From NCBI GenBank assembly GCA_022316685.1, contig JAKJHU010000183.1, positions 372,001-436,000 of the forward strand: 64,000 nt of DNA, given 5' to 3'. Source of the DNA: Progne subis subis (taxonomy: Eukaryota > Chordata > Aves > Passeriformes > Hirundinidae). Positions 44,138-57,140 of the stretch are shown here, one piece after another. A model generated the notes under the pieces. That model was not told where the DNA came from. It saw only the letters and a list, made by a program, of their open reading frames with translations, and made no database searches. How positions within the stretch are numbered: position 1 is the stretch's first letter; each line of letters begins with the position of its first letter. Made by a program: the position numbers and the translations under genes.

Positions 44138-45622
44138 CTGCAGATGCTCGCACCAGCCTCTCCAGAGTCCCAGCCCAGGTCTGAATCACAGCTGAGAGTG
44201 ACTGGCTGCATCCTCCTGAGCTCACATCCCAGAGGAGAAATGTCCAAGGCACTTTGCAGGCTGCACAGACGTGGGTCAATGGGAAGGGAAGTGCTGTCTG
44301 GCAAAGGAATGAGCTGCTAATTTATTGAAATGCTTTGGAAAATAATTGCATTTGGAAGCCTTCAGCTGTCCTGGGTTTATGCCTTCATGCAGGACTGGAA
44401 TTTCAGGAGATGGGACATAAAAGGGAGCGGAAAAGCAAAGAGAGCTTTGAAGCTGAGGCAGGCACCACTCAATCAAATGGAGCAAAAATTCCCACACAGG
44501 TGAAACTTTGCAGCTCCCATGGACAAGAAGTTAGGGAAGAAATCAGCCCTGTTTGTTTTCACAGAGTTGAGAAACGCCTCCAAACCTGGAAGCACCTTTT
44601 GGTCCTTCAGACAACTCCAGGGACAGGGAACAGATCAAACATGAAGAAAAGCAAAGGGCAGACAGCAGCCCCGGGAAGGGCTGAGGAGGGAATAAGCATG
44701 GAATGAGCACAATTCCAGCCCTGCCATTCCCAGACCCTGCTCTGCCAGGGGTTCCCAGGCACTTTCACAGCGCTTGCACCAAGGCAAGCAGAGAGGATGG
44801 ACTGGGGACATTGTTCAGCAGCACAAAAAGGGGTTCAGAGCTCTTCCCACTGGAGCTGGCTGGCTTCCCTCCCTGCTCCCAGGGTCTGCTCACTGCCGTC
44901 ATCCCCACCTTCCTTTTGGGCCATCTCCTGAAGGAACGGTGTCACACAAAGCCAGAGCAATGGCCTGCCTTGGAGGGCTGCTCTGAGAATCAGCACACTG
45001 AGGGAAAAGCCTCTTTGGTGCCCAGTGGATGGGGCCATGCTGGCTCCAGAGCATACAGAGCTCGTATTCAGGCTCTGCAAACAACAGGCCATTCAGAGGG
45101 AACTGAAGGGACAGTAAATCCAGGAGTGATGAACATAAAAAAAGCATCTTCTCATACAATTTGCCTCAAGGAACTGTATGTCATATGATGTGGCCAAAGG
45201 CAGAGACTTGTGGGATCAAACAACTGCTGAGCCAGCCCTGGGTACTGCTATTGTTCAAACAAAAAAATAAATTATGTTAAAGATGGGGAAAACTCACTGA
45301 GTGTGAGCAGCAGAAATTGCTCAGGCTATTGAAGGACCACGCTGGAGAAGACTTCCCGAGGATGGAACAGCTCTGCTGGGAACAGCTCCTTGGGAACAGT
45401 CTGGGATGAAGGTGCAGGACCACCCTGCAGCTTTCCCCGAGGTTCCTGGCACCAGCTGCTGAGCCAAGAAAACCCCTTTCCTAGCCACAGTGGCAAACAG
45501 CCCTCTCAACCACAAGGATTCTCTCCTTCCAGCCACTCCTGGGAGATTTTCCTTACCCCTGGCTTGACCTTCCTCTTCATCTCTGCACCTGCCATGCAAG
45601 GAGCTGCATCCACTGCTCAGAC
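43778..45622. other. Unique stretch with one microsatellite
   Basis: Apart from the TG/TA tract at 44.1 kb there is no recognised repeat. A 123-codon frame at 44335-44706 is polar and basic but resembles no family I know and has no credible splice context. Confidence 0.35.
44097..44136 (+). repeat. Compound (TG)9(TA)11 microsatellite
   Basis: TG units 44097-44114 pass directly to TA units 44115-44136. The first half favours Z-DNA and the second can extrude as a cruciform. Confidence 0.95.
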
Positions 45623-45786
45623 CATGGAATCATGGAATATGGGTGGGGTTGGAAGGGGCCTTAAAACTCACCTCATCCCACACCCTGTGATGGGTAGGAG
45701 CATCCTCCACTGTCCCAGCGTGCTCCAAGCCCCATCCAACCTGGCCCTGGACACTTCCAGGGATGGAGATTCCACAGCTTCTCTGT
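45623..45786 (-). mobile_element. CR1 LINE 3' fragment (minus)
   Basis: CATGGAATCATGGAATATGG, GGGTTGGAAGGGGCCTTAAA, CTGGCCCTGGACACTTCCAG and GATTCCACAGCTTCTCTG are in antisense order. Confidence 0.92.
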
Positions 45787-48089
45787 GCACGGAGATTTGC
45801 CCTGGGAATTTGGAGTAAAGCATGTTGCTTCCCTTCTAAACTGCAGAGGGAGGGAAAGGTTCAGAGCAGAGGAAGAGCTGCTACAGTATGACATTACCTC
45901 CAAAAGCAAATATGCCAACAAAAGCCTCCAAACACCTCCAATTACTGAAGTTTCCCTATTAGCACTCACAGCATGTTAATCCTCCCCTTTAGCACCACTG
46001 ATGCAGATGCAAGAGCATAGCCTGGGAAGGATTTGGGATGCTGTTGGAGCTTTCCTTGCTGGATTGAGCCATTCCAGCACATTACCAGGCTGAGTGAGGC
46101 TTTCCAAGCTGCGGAGATGGGGAAGAGAGCGATAACCCAACTCTTCAGCTCAGGTTTTTTGGTGGTTTCGTTTTTTTTAAGCTGGTCAGATAAACGCTCT
46201 GAGAGAGAAGACACTTTAAAGCCATGGCTGCTCTCTCCAGGGAACTATTAGGCTAATTTCCTTTGGCCAGAGCACGGTCCCAGGGCCAGGCTGTCAGCGC
46301 CTGTTAAGATTTGGAAGCGCGTCACCGAATGGAAAGCGCTTGGCTCTATTGCTGCTCATTAGATTGCTTTATGATAAATCTAATCATTAACCTACTCCAC
46401 TTGGCCCAGCTGAAGGTGATAAGGCTGGTGCTGCAGCCATCCTGGGGGAATCCAAACCAAATGGCTTTCCCAAGAAGGGCAGCTCCATCACGGCCGTGCC
46501 AAGTCTCCCTGTTCCTGCCTACCAGTGGGATGCACCTGCCCCAGATTTGGACCCAGGTGTGTGGTTCTGGGTAATTAAGGGTAATTAAAGCTTGACCATG
46601 TGTCACTGCTTCACATCTCCCCCTGCAGCCCCAGCAGGGCACGAGGCTGGGCTCCAGCACCGCTTCATGGGCATCACTGGGAACAGGGGTGAAAGGTTTC
46701 CCCCCTTTTTTTAAGGCTCAACCGTGGATCAAGCTCCCTGTGACCCATCCCGTGCCACATCCAGGGGTTGAGACCCCGCTGCAGGTGGTACCCACAGGTG
46801 TAACGGGGCTGCTGGGGTCCCAGGCTGGGACTGAGCCATCTCAGGGTGCCACAGTCTGGGCCAGTGGCTTTCTCCCTGGAGATTTGGGCTGAAGGTCTGT
46901 CTGCTGCTCATGCTTTAATGCATCCAGAGTAAGGACTCACATCCCCCATCACCATCATCATTTACAGAAACTGAGCAGTTCTTCAAACTCCTCTGACCAC
47001 CTCCTCTGTGGGCACATGGGTGGGCAGAGAGGTCCAGAGCAGTCACAGTTCCTTCCTCCTCTCCTGAGGGCATCCAAGAGGACAGACAGCCCTTCCCCAG
47101 GGCACGGGAGCATTCTGAGACCTCTGATCACAGGCAGATGTGGCAGCGGCGCCGCAGCTCCATGGCTCCTGTGAAATGCTTCCTGTCTTCTTCTGGCTTC
47201 ATGAGCTCACGAATTCATCAAAGGGAATTAAGCTGCCCCTGGTTGAGGCAACCCAGAGAAGCTGCTGGAGTCCTTCTGCTCTTGCAGAGCAGGATGGGAA
47301 GGGCTTGGCACCATCAGGGCAGGCAGAGCCTCTACCTGGAAATCTGGCAGCAGCCAGGACATGCGTGGTAGGAGCCTGTGCCACCTTCCCAGTCCTGGGC
47401 TGCACAGGTCCATCTCCACGGATGCTGCTGGAGATGGGGGATGGAAAGTAAACACAAAAGAGCATATTCTCCAAGGAGTTTAGGGAGCTGGAGCAGGAGA
47501 GGTGCTGTTGGGAAACGCAGAGCTGTGTTTCAAGCCACTCAGGGGCAGCAGTGGCTCTTAAAATCGCCAGATCATCGGGACTTTGCTGAAGGAGGCTGCT
47601 GCTTTCTAGCAGCTGAGCTGAATTTTCTCTCCAACAAGCTGGCTGAAGTTTCAGGCCCTGGATTAACTTGCCCACAGTATTTTGGGAAGATCTTGTGACG
47701 GCAGCATGCATCTGAAGCCTTGGGTGCATCAGGATCCATCCCAGCAGAAAAGACTCTCCGGGTGGAGCCAGAGGCTCTCCCGGGATGCCGTGGTAGTTTC
47801 CCACGCCTGGGGGTGTCCCTGGCAGGGCGGAGAGCAGCCCCTGGCAGGGCTGATGCCAGCCCCAGCGCTTCTGCCTGTGTTGACACGGCAGCCCGGCACA
47901 GCCACACACGGAGATGCAGCCACAGGCAGCAGGAGCGGCCTCCCCGCTCCCTCCCAGGCACAAGGGCTGCTAAGGCAGTTCAAAGTTCTCCTCGGTACAA
48001 AAACGGGCTTTGGGGGTAATTTGTTGCAGCTTGAAAGCAGCTGAAGTTAATTACAGAGCAATGAAATATCACACTTTAATGTTGCTTCA
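45787..48089. other. Unique stretch, no gene seen
   Basis: No repeat or exon was recognised. The phrase CAACCCAGAGAAGCTGCTGG (47249-47268) recalls a CR1 but stands alone. An AT-rich inverted repeat at 46.36 kb is listed separately. Confidence 0.35.
46358..46384. promoter_or_regulatory. Inverted TAATCT pair with TTTATGA centre
   Basis: ATTAGATT (46358-46365) and AATCTAAT (46377-46384) are exact inverted copies separated by 11 bp containing TTTATGA. TAATCT/TAATC cores suit OTX/PITX-type homeodomains and TTTATG suits CDX or posterior HOX proteins. CATTAA follows. The cluster looks like an enhancer core, by motif only. Confidence 0.35.
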
Positions 48090-48500
48090 TTCCCCTTGGC
48101 TGGGCTGCCGCGGAGCGCTGCTCCGTTCCGAGATCCGGGCCCGAGCGCTCTCTCGTCTCCAAATAACACCCTGGTTAAGGCAGGGAGAGGCAGGCCGTGG
48201 GATGCACTACCCTCCAAAGCTCGGGAGAAGCGGGGACGGAGCACGGGGCCGCACCTGGGGGCTCCCATCAGATGCGGTGCTGTTCAGTGCATCCCCGATC
48301 CGTGCCTGGGCACCCACCGAGCCTGCAGCGCCGTGCTCTGAGCTCGGCTCCCGTTTGGGCTCCGGGCCTGTTGTCCCCCCCAGGCACGGGGCACTCCCCC
48401 GGCGCTCCCTGGGCTGTGCTGCTGCCGGCGCAGCGGTCAGCCCGGGAAGCCCCTGGCCGCAGGCCAGCACTGCCCGGGTGAGCTCCTGACTCACCTGGCG
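48090..48500. promoter_or_regulatory. CpG-rich interval
   Basis: CpG is frequent from GGGCTGCCGCGGAGCGCTG (48101) to GCTGCCGGCGCAGCGG (48421). The stretch directly follows AT-rich, conserved-looking sequence (48020-48085, GTTAATTACAGAGCAATGAA). Such an AT-rich to CpG-rich junction is common at enhancers and promoters. No transcript is visible. Confidence 0.4.
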
Positions 48501-51099
48501 GCTCTTGAGCAAGAGCCGGAGCGCCGTGGCCAAGGGCAGTGCAGGTGTCTGCATCTTCTGCAGGCCTGGGAAATGCTGCTGGGAGCGTGGAGAGCGGCAG
48601 CCTTGTCCTGCCTGGAGCTCGAGCTGGCTCTGGCGGATGAGCAGGAGTCATCCTGCTCCTCAGCCACCCCAGAGACGATGCCAAGCGTCCCTCTTGCGCT
48701 GGTGCCACTTGAGTGCTTTCTCCTTCTTGGAAATGACACGGAATAAAGCAACAAGGAACACCAGGGTGGATAAAGCACTCGCTACCTTGTGTAGCCCGGG
48801 CAAGGGACAGAGCTGGCCCAAGCATAGCCACAGCCACCGCTACACGAGAGGGCACCTCAAAGCCAGAAGGACAGGAAACCCAGCGTCCTTCTTAGTGCCA
48901 TTAGCCAAAATAGAGTTAAAAGCACAGATCTGAGAGCCCTTTGCACACACGGAAGAGCTTTGGCCACCTCAGCCCACCTCCCGGAGGCTGCGGCCCGTTT
49001 TTCAGCGCCGTCCTCCCGCTGGGCCGCTCAGAGCGGCAGGCTGCATTGCCACCTAATGGGATGCGCTGGGAAAGCCCGAGCATCCCGCTGGAAACCAGCG
49101 AGACCGGGACCCTGGAGGCTCTGCAGGTGCCTCACGCTCCCTGCACCCGCCCTCGGCTCCGGGACACAAACCAGAAGGGCCAGGCAGGATGAGAGAGGGG
49201 TTCGTGTGCTCGGAGCCGTGCCAGGGAACCAGGCAGCCTCTCGTGATCCAGCAGTTATCACCGCTCACATCTGTCTGGGCACACCAGGAAAAGGCTTTAT
49301 CGAGTCTCAAAGTCCTTTTCCACTCGCTGCCTCCCACAGCTCATAGGAGCTCCTGTCAGTGCAGCCCGTTGAATATTAAGCTCCTTGAGGAAGTGGATGT
49401 TGTCCGGTGCAAGTTGCCTTCGTGCCAAAATGCCCCGTGAAGGTAGACACCGAAGGGACAACCGGCTCCATGGGAACTCCAGAGATGGATGAGGGATGGA
49501 AATCAGTGTGGCTAGGAGAAACAAGGGGTGGTGATTGTGTCAGGAAAGCACAGGGACTGAGGCACTGTGCCAAGCCCACAGCACTGAACACAGCCTGCCA
49601 ACCCCGCTCCTCTCCATCACTGTCTGGAGAGCAACACCTTCCATGGGACATCACGGGGACTGCAAGGAGCAGCAAGGGCCCCATCTCCTGAATTATTGCA
49701 CTGACAAAGCCACAAATGCCACGCCAGTAGGGCCTGCTCATGTCCCTGCTCCTGCCTGGAGCACCAGCTCACAACCCGGCACAACCCAGCCTGTGACCAG
49801 GCAGCAGCGATTAGAGCAGCAGTTTTGATGCCTCGTTCCTGAGACCCTCACTTCCCTGCAGAGTTCTCTCAGCTCACAACAAGCACCTCAGGGAGAAGTC
49901 AGAGGGGACTGGAGGCTCCTCAGAGGCCGTGGTGGCTTTGATTTCCCTTCCTCACTGAGGGTACAGTCCCTGCCCATGCCAGCCTGACTTCCAGGACTGC
50001 TTCAGCTGCCCACTGAAGGCAATGGGAGCCTGATTTTTACCCATATCCAAAGATAAAGGTGGAAATGGATTTCATCAAGTTCCTCCCTCCTTCAGCCTTG
50101 AATCTCTCCTGTAAGCAGAGAAACCAAAACCCAAACCAGCAGCAAATGGAGTCTGTCTCCTAATGGCAAATCCCAGTGCAGTTTGACACCCTCACCTTTT
50201 GTGACATAAAACCAATCAAATTTGTCTCCCAAAACACCCAGAGGAGAAGGGAACATCATGGGAGTTGCCGTGGACTTTGCCAGGGCTGCACAGGTCACAC
50301 CTGCTGTATCTTAGCACCTTTTTTTTTTTTTTTTAATGCATCAACTCATTTGGTACACCAGAAACTCTCCTGGGAGCTTTATATCGAAGCATTTGGTTCC
50401 CAAAAAGGAAATCTTCTTCCACAGTGAGCAGCAATGTCTGGAGCAGCCACCCTCTTGTAGGCAGGAGAAGAAGCAGAAAAGACCACACCTTTGCATCAGC
50501 ACCTGGATAAATCGCATTTCCTGGTCTGTAGAGGGGCACTGCTGTGCCACCCTGGCACTGTTGCATCGCCCCAGAAGCTGGTTCCCCAGCCGTGCTCCCT
50601 GCTCCAGGAGCAGACGGAGGAATGAGGAGCAGTGCTTGCCTCTCCCAGAGGGAACTGCGGCGCCTGTCGCCAATTCCAAGCCCAGCTGCCTTTGAAGATG
50701 CTCAGCACTGAGCTAATTGAGCCAAAGCTTTCTCAGGCACGGAAAATTGAAGCCTCATTTGTAGCTGCAGTTTTTGCTTGGGAGGGTGGAGAGCACAGCA
50801 GGAATGGTCCCATCAGATAGCAGCAGCCAGGCTGGGCTCCAGCACCTGCAGAGGAATTACACAGCACCGGGAGGCAACGCGCCAGGCTTGGTCTCGCTGG
50901 GAACAAGTGTTTGGCAGAAACCAGGGCTTTCAGCTGGGAACCAGAGCAAGCTTCATGGCATCCTGCCACCCATGGTGCCAGGTGTAAGAGCTCAGCAGGA
51001 TCACAGGGAGCAATGTCATCGGATGGGATCAGTGTTGGCCAACATAGACGCGAGCTCCCAGGGCCAGGCGCTCCCAAGGAGCTTCGGCCACTATCACCC
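48501..51099. other. Unique stretch, no gene seen
   Basis: Composition is GC-rich to about 49200 and more even afterwards. A T run lies at 50321-50335. No exon or repeat was recognised. Confidence 0.35.
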
Positions 51100-51285
51100 A
51101 ATCGTGGAATAGTGTGAGCTGGGAGGCACCTTAAAGCACTGCTCAAATGCACCTGCCATGGGCAGGGACACTTTCCACTATCTCAGGGTGCTCCAAGCCC
51201 TATTCAACCTGGCCTTGGTCACTTTCAGGGATCCAGGGGCAACCACTGCAGCTTTAGGGAGCCCATGCCAGGGCCTCACCTCCCT
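51100..51285 (-). mobile_element. CR1 LINE 3' fragment (minus)
   Basis: AATCGTGGAATAGTGTGAGC, ACCTGCCATGGGCAGGGACA, CTCAGGGTGCTCCAAGCCCT and CATGCCAGGGCCTCACCTCC are in antisense order. Confidence 0.9.
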
Positions 51286-51724
51286 CATGATCTCCTCTCC
51301 TGTCACCCTCACATCAAATGCAAGTCAAGAGAAGGCCACCCCAAAGAGGACAGTCCATCCTTTTCCTTGATCTACAGACCTCCTTTTGCTCCAATGGCTT
51401 CCTGAACACAGGTGGCTTCTGGGGTTCTCTATAAACACCCAGCTCACACCAAACCTGTGCAAGCACATTTTTGGGAAGCAGCCCATCAGGTGACATTGCC
51501 CCATCCCATCCCCCCTCTGCTTTGGTTGCTTCCACTCACTTCTGCACAACTGATTCATTTTGCTTTTGAGAACAGCACTGGAAGCCAGCAGGGAGTTGTT
51601 GTGCACCCAAATTCCACCTGCTCATCAGGCTCTTCCACAGAAGGGATTCATTCCAACCTTTTTCTTTGGTGGGGGCACAGCAGAACTGAGGCAGCAGGGA
51701 TAATATTGAAACCTCACTGTTACT

Positions 51725-51890
51725 GTGTTGCCCAGAGAAGCCCTGGCTACCACAGCCCTGGAAGTATTCCAGGTCAGGTTGGACAGAGCTTGGAGCAACC
51801 TGGGCTAGGGGAAGGTGTCCCTGTCCATGGCAGGGGGTGAGAGAGCTTTAGTGGGCTTTAGCGTCCCTTCCAGCCCAATCCCCTTCTGTG
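51725..51890 (+). mobile_element. CR1 LINE 3' end (plus)
   Basis: TGTTGCCCAGAGAAGCCCTG, GAGCAACCTGGGCTAGGGGA, GTGTCCCTGTCCATGGCAGG and CCCTTCCAGCCCAATCCCCT are present. GAGAGCTTTAGTGGGCTTTAG holds a short internal repeat of CTTTAG. Confidence 0.9.
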
Positions 51891-52344
51891 GGTCTGTAAT
51901 TAAAGCATCTAAGTTTCACTAGGAAGGAGAAAGAAGAAAGTTGCTGGATCTCATAACTGCAGCCCTGGGCTTGACATCACTGCTGAGGAGCCAATTCCTC
52001 ACGGAAAAACTTGGCCATGCACAGGTATCCCCACAGCCTGGACAGTCCTAGCCTACCCCAGCTGAGGGGGAAGATATTAATACGTAGGAGAGCGTGGAGT
52101 AGCTAACTCAATCACGATCTTCCGGCTTGGCACCCTACATCTCAAAGCTTGCTTTCATTTCTATTTCGCTTAAAGGTTTCATACTCTCTGAATCTTTTGC
52201 CAAGCAATCATATTTGTTAGGCTTTCCTGTTTCATCCTCTCCAACACTAATAGACATACTGGGATAGCACAGACTGTTGGAACTCCAGAGGCTGAAAAAT
52301 CCCAGGCTTTCTGTTCTAAAAGACACTGACCCTCAAGCAAGCAC
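51891..52344. other. Unique stretch, no gene seen
   Basis: No recognisable feature is present. The stretch becomes AT-richer from 52130. Confidence 0.3.
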
Positions 52345-52843
52345 TGCATTTAACTTGAGGCTGTGGAACAGACTTCCAAAGTTGAGTGATAGCACTGGGG
52401 TTGTGGGTGTTTAGTTTGAACAGTATTGTGTGATTTCACAGGGTGAAAAACTAAGATTTAAGATTTTAGTATATAGTAATATATGGTGTAAGATGGAGGA
52501 CTTCGAGTGTTGTCTAAGTCCTTCACCTTCTTCTTCATGGGTTTAGGTGGTTTTCTGTAATCGGGTGAAAAAGGTCCACATTGCGGGTCTTGGGTGGTCA
52601 TTACGGGGTCAGAAATATAAATAATATAGGTGTCACCTCATTATTGGGTGATTAGCACTTAAATAACCTTGGAAAGAGTTAGAGGTATTCCATTTCACCT
52701 TCATTTTCTAACTTGCTACTTAGAGCTCATGGCTCGTGAGACTGTAATATAGATAAGAAATAATAAACACCGAGTTCAAACTATGACTCCCATGTGTTAA
52801 CCCCGACCTTGGCAGAAAAAGAAGCCTGTACCATCACAACAGA
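52345..52843 (+). mobile_element. LTR-like element, possible ERVK-type
   Basis: The block contains TAGTATATAGTAATATATGG, AGGTGGTTTTCTGTAATCGG, GGTGTCACCTCATTATTGGG and a canonical poly(A) signal AATAAA (52762-52767). The overall layout resembles a songbird ERV LTR, from memory. GTTTAGTTTGAAC (52408-52420) and GTTCAAACTA (52775-52784) form an inverted pair inside it. A 7-bp direct repeat CAAGCAC at 52338-52344 and 52844-52850 could be the target duplication, but the right end would not be CA, so the exact limits are uncertain. Confidence 0.6.
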
Positions 52844-52850
52844 CAAGCAC

Positions 52851-55800
52851 CAGTCACTCACCTCGTCTCTCCTTTCTCCCCTCCTGTGCAAAGCGAAGCC
52901 AAGAGGGAGGTTTTTGCCGAGCAGGAGTGACCACAGGGAAAGCTGATGGTTTTGCCCATAAATGTGGCCTTCCCCAGGGAATCTGCCCTGGGAAAGCGGG
53001 CAGAGCCAAGCACAGGACATGACAGGCAAGAGGCAAACCCCAGGCAATGGGAATTTGGGATAAGAGGACAGACTGCAGATAGTTTCACACAGGCACCTAC
53101 ACAGAAGCGTGGAGAGGATTTGAGCCGTGTTACCTTCCCCAGTCTAAGTAAGAACTGGAGATGGATTCATCCAACTGGCACAGCATAGCCTCCAAAACCC
53201 AAATCTTTACAGCTGGTTTGCTAAGAGAATTTTTTTGAGGCGCTGGGAGTGGGAAGGAGGGAAGAGAAAAACACAGCTAGCACTCCTTCCTACAGCAACG
53301 GGAGAGAAAGTTATTTCCTTCACAGATTTAGCTTACAAACAGTTTTAAAGCAGAGATAAAGCCTGAATAATTTTTTTTTTAAAAAAGTGTGCTTGAGATG
53401 CATGTTGTCAGACCACAGGGCTCACATTGCTTTTCCTGACTGGAATTAAAGCCTTTTATATACAAAGCTCAGCTGCCTGTGCTGCTGGAGCAGAGGTGGG
53501 GAAGGCTCCTAAAGCTGCTCTGCACCCCAGTGAGCCCTGCAGCAGCTTTCCCAACTCTACCCACAGCACGAAACACCTCTCCAGATCTGCTGTGCGGTCA
53601 CACACACTGACAGGCGAATTCCAGCACCCGGAGAAGGCGGCAACACCGGGATGGACAACACACGGACAAACAGAGCTGGGAGATGGTGCTCTGGGCAGGT
53701 GGAGGGAGGCTCACAATGCTCAGGGTCTCCCTGCACTGACTGGGAAGTCCTGAAGGATTCAGCCATCCCTTCCCAGAGGACACATGGATGAGGCATGAAA
53801 CACAGAAACAGGATCAGCAAAAAGAGTCACATTTCCGTCCCACTGCTCTTTCATCCAGCACCTCGCCAGGCCCCCAAAGTTCTTGTTAAGGGATTTTTTT
53901 CATACTGGTTTTGATACAGGAAGGGGCATGAGCAAAATCTGGCTGCTTAACTCCAAGGCACTGCCCTAAGTTCTGGAATGCCTGGCAGAACTTCTCCTCA
54001 GTAACTGAAGCAGTGAGCCCTGTGCTGGAAATGCAAAATTAACTGCAGCCTAAATAATCTGGACAGTGGTGGTTGAACCAATGCCAAGGTACCTCATTTC
54101 TGTGACTAATGCCAAATGAATAATTTCTTTTATAAAAAACCCTCCAACTCGGACTTCCAGGGACTTGCAAAAATATTAATTACATTTGTCTTCTATACCC
54201 AACAAACATTTGGCTCTATAGTGGAATCAAAGCTAGAAGCTGTGAGCAAAACTGCTGGCAATTATTTTGACTATTTTTTATAACTTTAAGCAGAGATTCC
54301 TGCTGTATGCATTGAGATCACTTGTTCCCATCTATCAATGAACTTCTTATGCTTTGCTGAGGTCCAGTCAGTGCCTTTCAGAACACAGTGTTGCTTCTAA
54401 TTGAACCTCATAAAACACCACGCATGACAGAGCAAGAAATTAACTTTGTGAGAGCCAGGAGGGTACAGGTTTAATTTCTCTTGAATCAGCAGAACAACAA
54501 TAATCCTGGATAATAATGTGCCACAGTCTTGAGGAAGAGAAAGTTCAGCTCTGATTTTGAGCCTGCCCCAGCTCACTTGGCTATCATCACACACTAACTG
54601 TATCCAACATCCCTGACTTCCTCAGGGAAAAAACAAAACAGAATAAAATCTGTTTTGTTATTTAAGCAGTGTTTCCTTGGTGCCACACAAATTTTGTGGA
54701 GCTGGTGCCCTGAATGTGGCTCCTCTTCCCTCAGGTCCTGTGGTCCATCCTGGCCAGGGGTCCAGCAAGAAAGGATTTCATTTCAGCCAGATCCACTTGT
54801 CCCCAACATCAGCGTTGTAGCCTGGCTTGTACTTGCGCCCAGGGAGCTAAAGAAAGCAGAAAGCTCAGTCAGAACTCTGGTCATGCCCCACAGAAAGTTT
54901 TGAAGTGCCTTGTGGTATCCGTAGAACATGAAATACTGTTTTTACATCGTAATGATAAAACATACAGAAAAATCAGTCTCTTGGAAAAGACTGAGCTGTG
55001 CAGCTGAAGGAGGGACTGAAAAAACCCACCATGTCATAATATATGTATGAAAATGAGGCCAATGATCCCAGCACCACATTTCACCTGGATTCATCCAGCT
55101 CCCCCCAGCCTGAGTGAGATGGCTCTCCTAACTGTATCATGGAGGAGAAGAACTGAATCTCATTCCAAAATAGGCACACACGCATTATTAAATATATGAA
55201 ATACTTCATGCATGAGATACTGAGTTAATTACCACATTAAATTAAACTGTTCAAATGATACTGCAGATTTAGCCTTCAAAAACTGAACTTAACTTCATTA
55301 AAGCAAAAGCAGTATCTGCCTGCCTTCATTAGCAAAGCTGGGAACCACTTTCTGATGGAAAAACCCAAAGATTTTTGAAGCCTTTGCCCAAATTTCAAGG
55401 GTACCCTGGGACCTAAGCAGCATCCTGTGAGTCTTAGTGCTGAAGCTGCACCCTTTGGAAGGTACTGACCACAACCTAGACTGCCAGAGATGGTGAGATC
55501 CTGGTTCCAAAATCCATCTCCAGGACATCCATTCCTACCTCCAGGAATGAAAAAGAAATGGAACAGAATAGCTTTGAGCTCCAATACTGGACCCAAGCAG
55601 CAAAGCACCAGAAAAAAAAAAAACAAAAACAAGTAGTTTGGTGAGAAAGGCTGAAGCCAGCAAAGATGCTGTAATAAAACTCTTCCTTTAAAAATAAGCT
55701 ATCTGCTGGCAGCCTCTCCAAATAATTAAGCACACATCATCTGCTCTGTCTCCACACAAACACTGGGTTCACACAAGACCCTAGACTTGTCCTGAGGATT

Positions 55801-57140
55801 TTTCCTTTCCAAAAAAACACGTAAGAGGATCCTGTTGGGGAAAGCTGCCCCTGCAGAGAGAAGCAAGATGCAGTCTTGATAAAATCTGTACTCAGGCTGC
55901 AAAAATGAGCTATTTAATAAAAGATGAAGCCTGTTGTTGTGAGGAAGGGGAGTTGTGTTTATATTCACTCGAATGTCAAAAAACAAGACACTTCTTTCCC
56001 TAAAAATCAAGCTGACAGAAGACCTGACCTCCTCCACCAGACACTCCCCACCCTGCCTTGTCACAAACCATTTGCGATCAGTTTTTCTGAGGTTTTTCAA
56101 TTAATGTCTTGTCTAAACATTAGCAGAAACCACACAGTCCTGTTGAGCATTCCCCCCACTGAGCAAAGACGAGATGGGAGATGAAAATAAATGATTACTA
56201 TCTTTACCCCACAGATTTCCAGCAGTGAGCCAGGGAGGACATGAGACCTGCTGTGACACAAAAACAGCTCTCCGTGGTCCTCTCCAGGCACCACATAATT
56301 GGCCCTTTGATACTTGAAGAGATTCCCAGATAAGTAAATTATTAAAGCAACAGGAGATCTCTGGGAAAATACAGTGGTTTACAGTTTTGTTTCTGGGTAC
56401 ATCTGCCCTCTTAAAAAAGCTACAATATCAACCCCAACAGAATTAAAATTCATTGTCCAAAACAAATTCCCTGGGTGCCTTTGGTTAAAGACATGCAAGA
56501 CATCAAAGCAAGCATTATAATAAGTATTCATCCATAACTCCATCATTCACAGTGGGCCTTGGCAAAGGCAGGAGAGTCTGGGGATTTGTTACAGCTAAGC
56601 TTTCAAAATGGCCAAAAAGGAAAAAAAAAAAAAAAAAAAAAAAAGAAAAGAGAGGATGGAAGCAGAATATACAAGTCCCATATTACCGAGGAAGCAGGAG
56701 GATCGGAACTGACGTTCTGTGCACGAGCTGCACAAGTGACACAGACCACTTCCCCAAGCTGTGCTCTTCAAATCCCACATTTTCCAGCTGTGACTGCAGT
56801 AAAGGAGCTGCATGCTTTGGAACAGGGTAGGATTCTGCAGAGATGAGTGGTAGGAGCACCAGGGAAGATGTGGGAATGTAGGGCAAGGGGTAGGATGTGC
56901 TGGTTCTGGTTAAGCTGGTGCTCCAAAGTGCACCAGCTGAAATTCCCAGGCTACTCTTGGCCAGCACAAGGGCAGGGATGGGAATCAGGGACCAGCCCTG
57001 AGGCCGTCAGGTTTGTCTAGGCTGGGCAGCCTGGCTGCAAGAGCTGACGGAAAGGAGATAAGAAGAAGCTCTGTGGGACTTACCAACAGCTGAGACAACA
57101 GAGAGGGACTGAATATTCACCTTCTCTTGTGGTACAGGTT
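52851..57140. other. AT-richer unique stretch
   Basis: An A/T run (53369-53386), a short A run (55612-55630) and an A run at 56616-56644 are the only simple repeats. No gene or transposon was recognised in 4.3 kb. Confidence 0.4.
56616..56644 (+). repeat. A run, about 27 nt
   Basis: An A run followed by GAAAAGAGAGG. There is no recognisable retrocopy upstream. Confidence 0.85.

Noticed and set aside
44335..44706. A 123-codon polar frame as a small gene
   Set aside because: No recognisable domain, no promoter or splice signals, and its length is within chance for this composition.
47249..47268. Possible CR1 fragment
   Set aside because: Only about 20 bp match and neither side continues in CR1 order.
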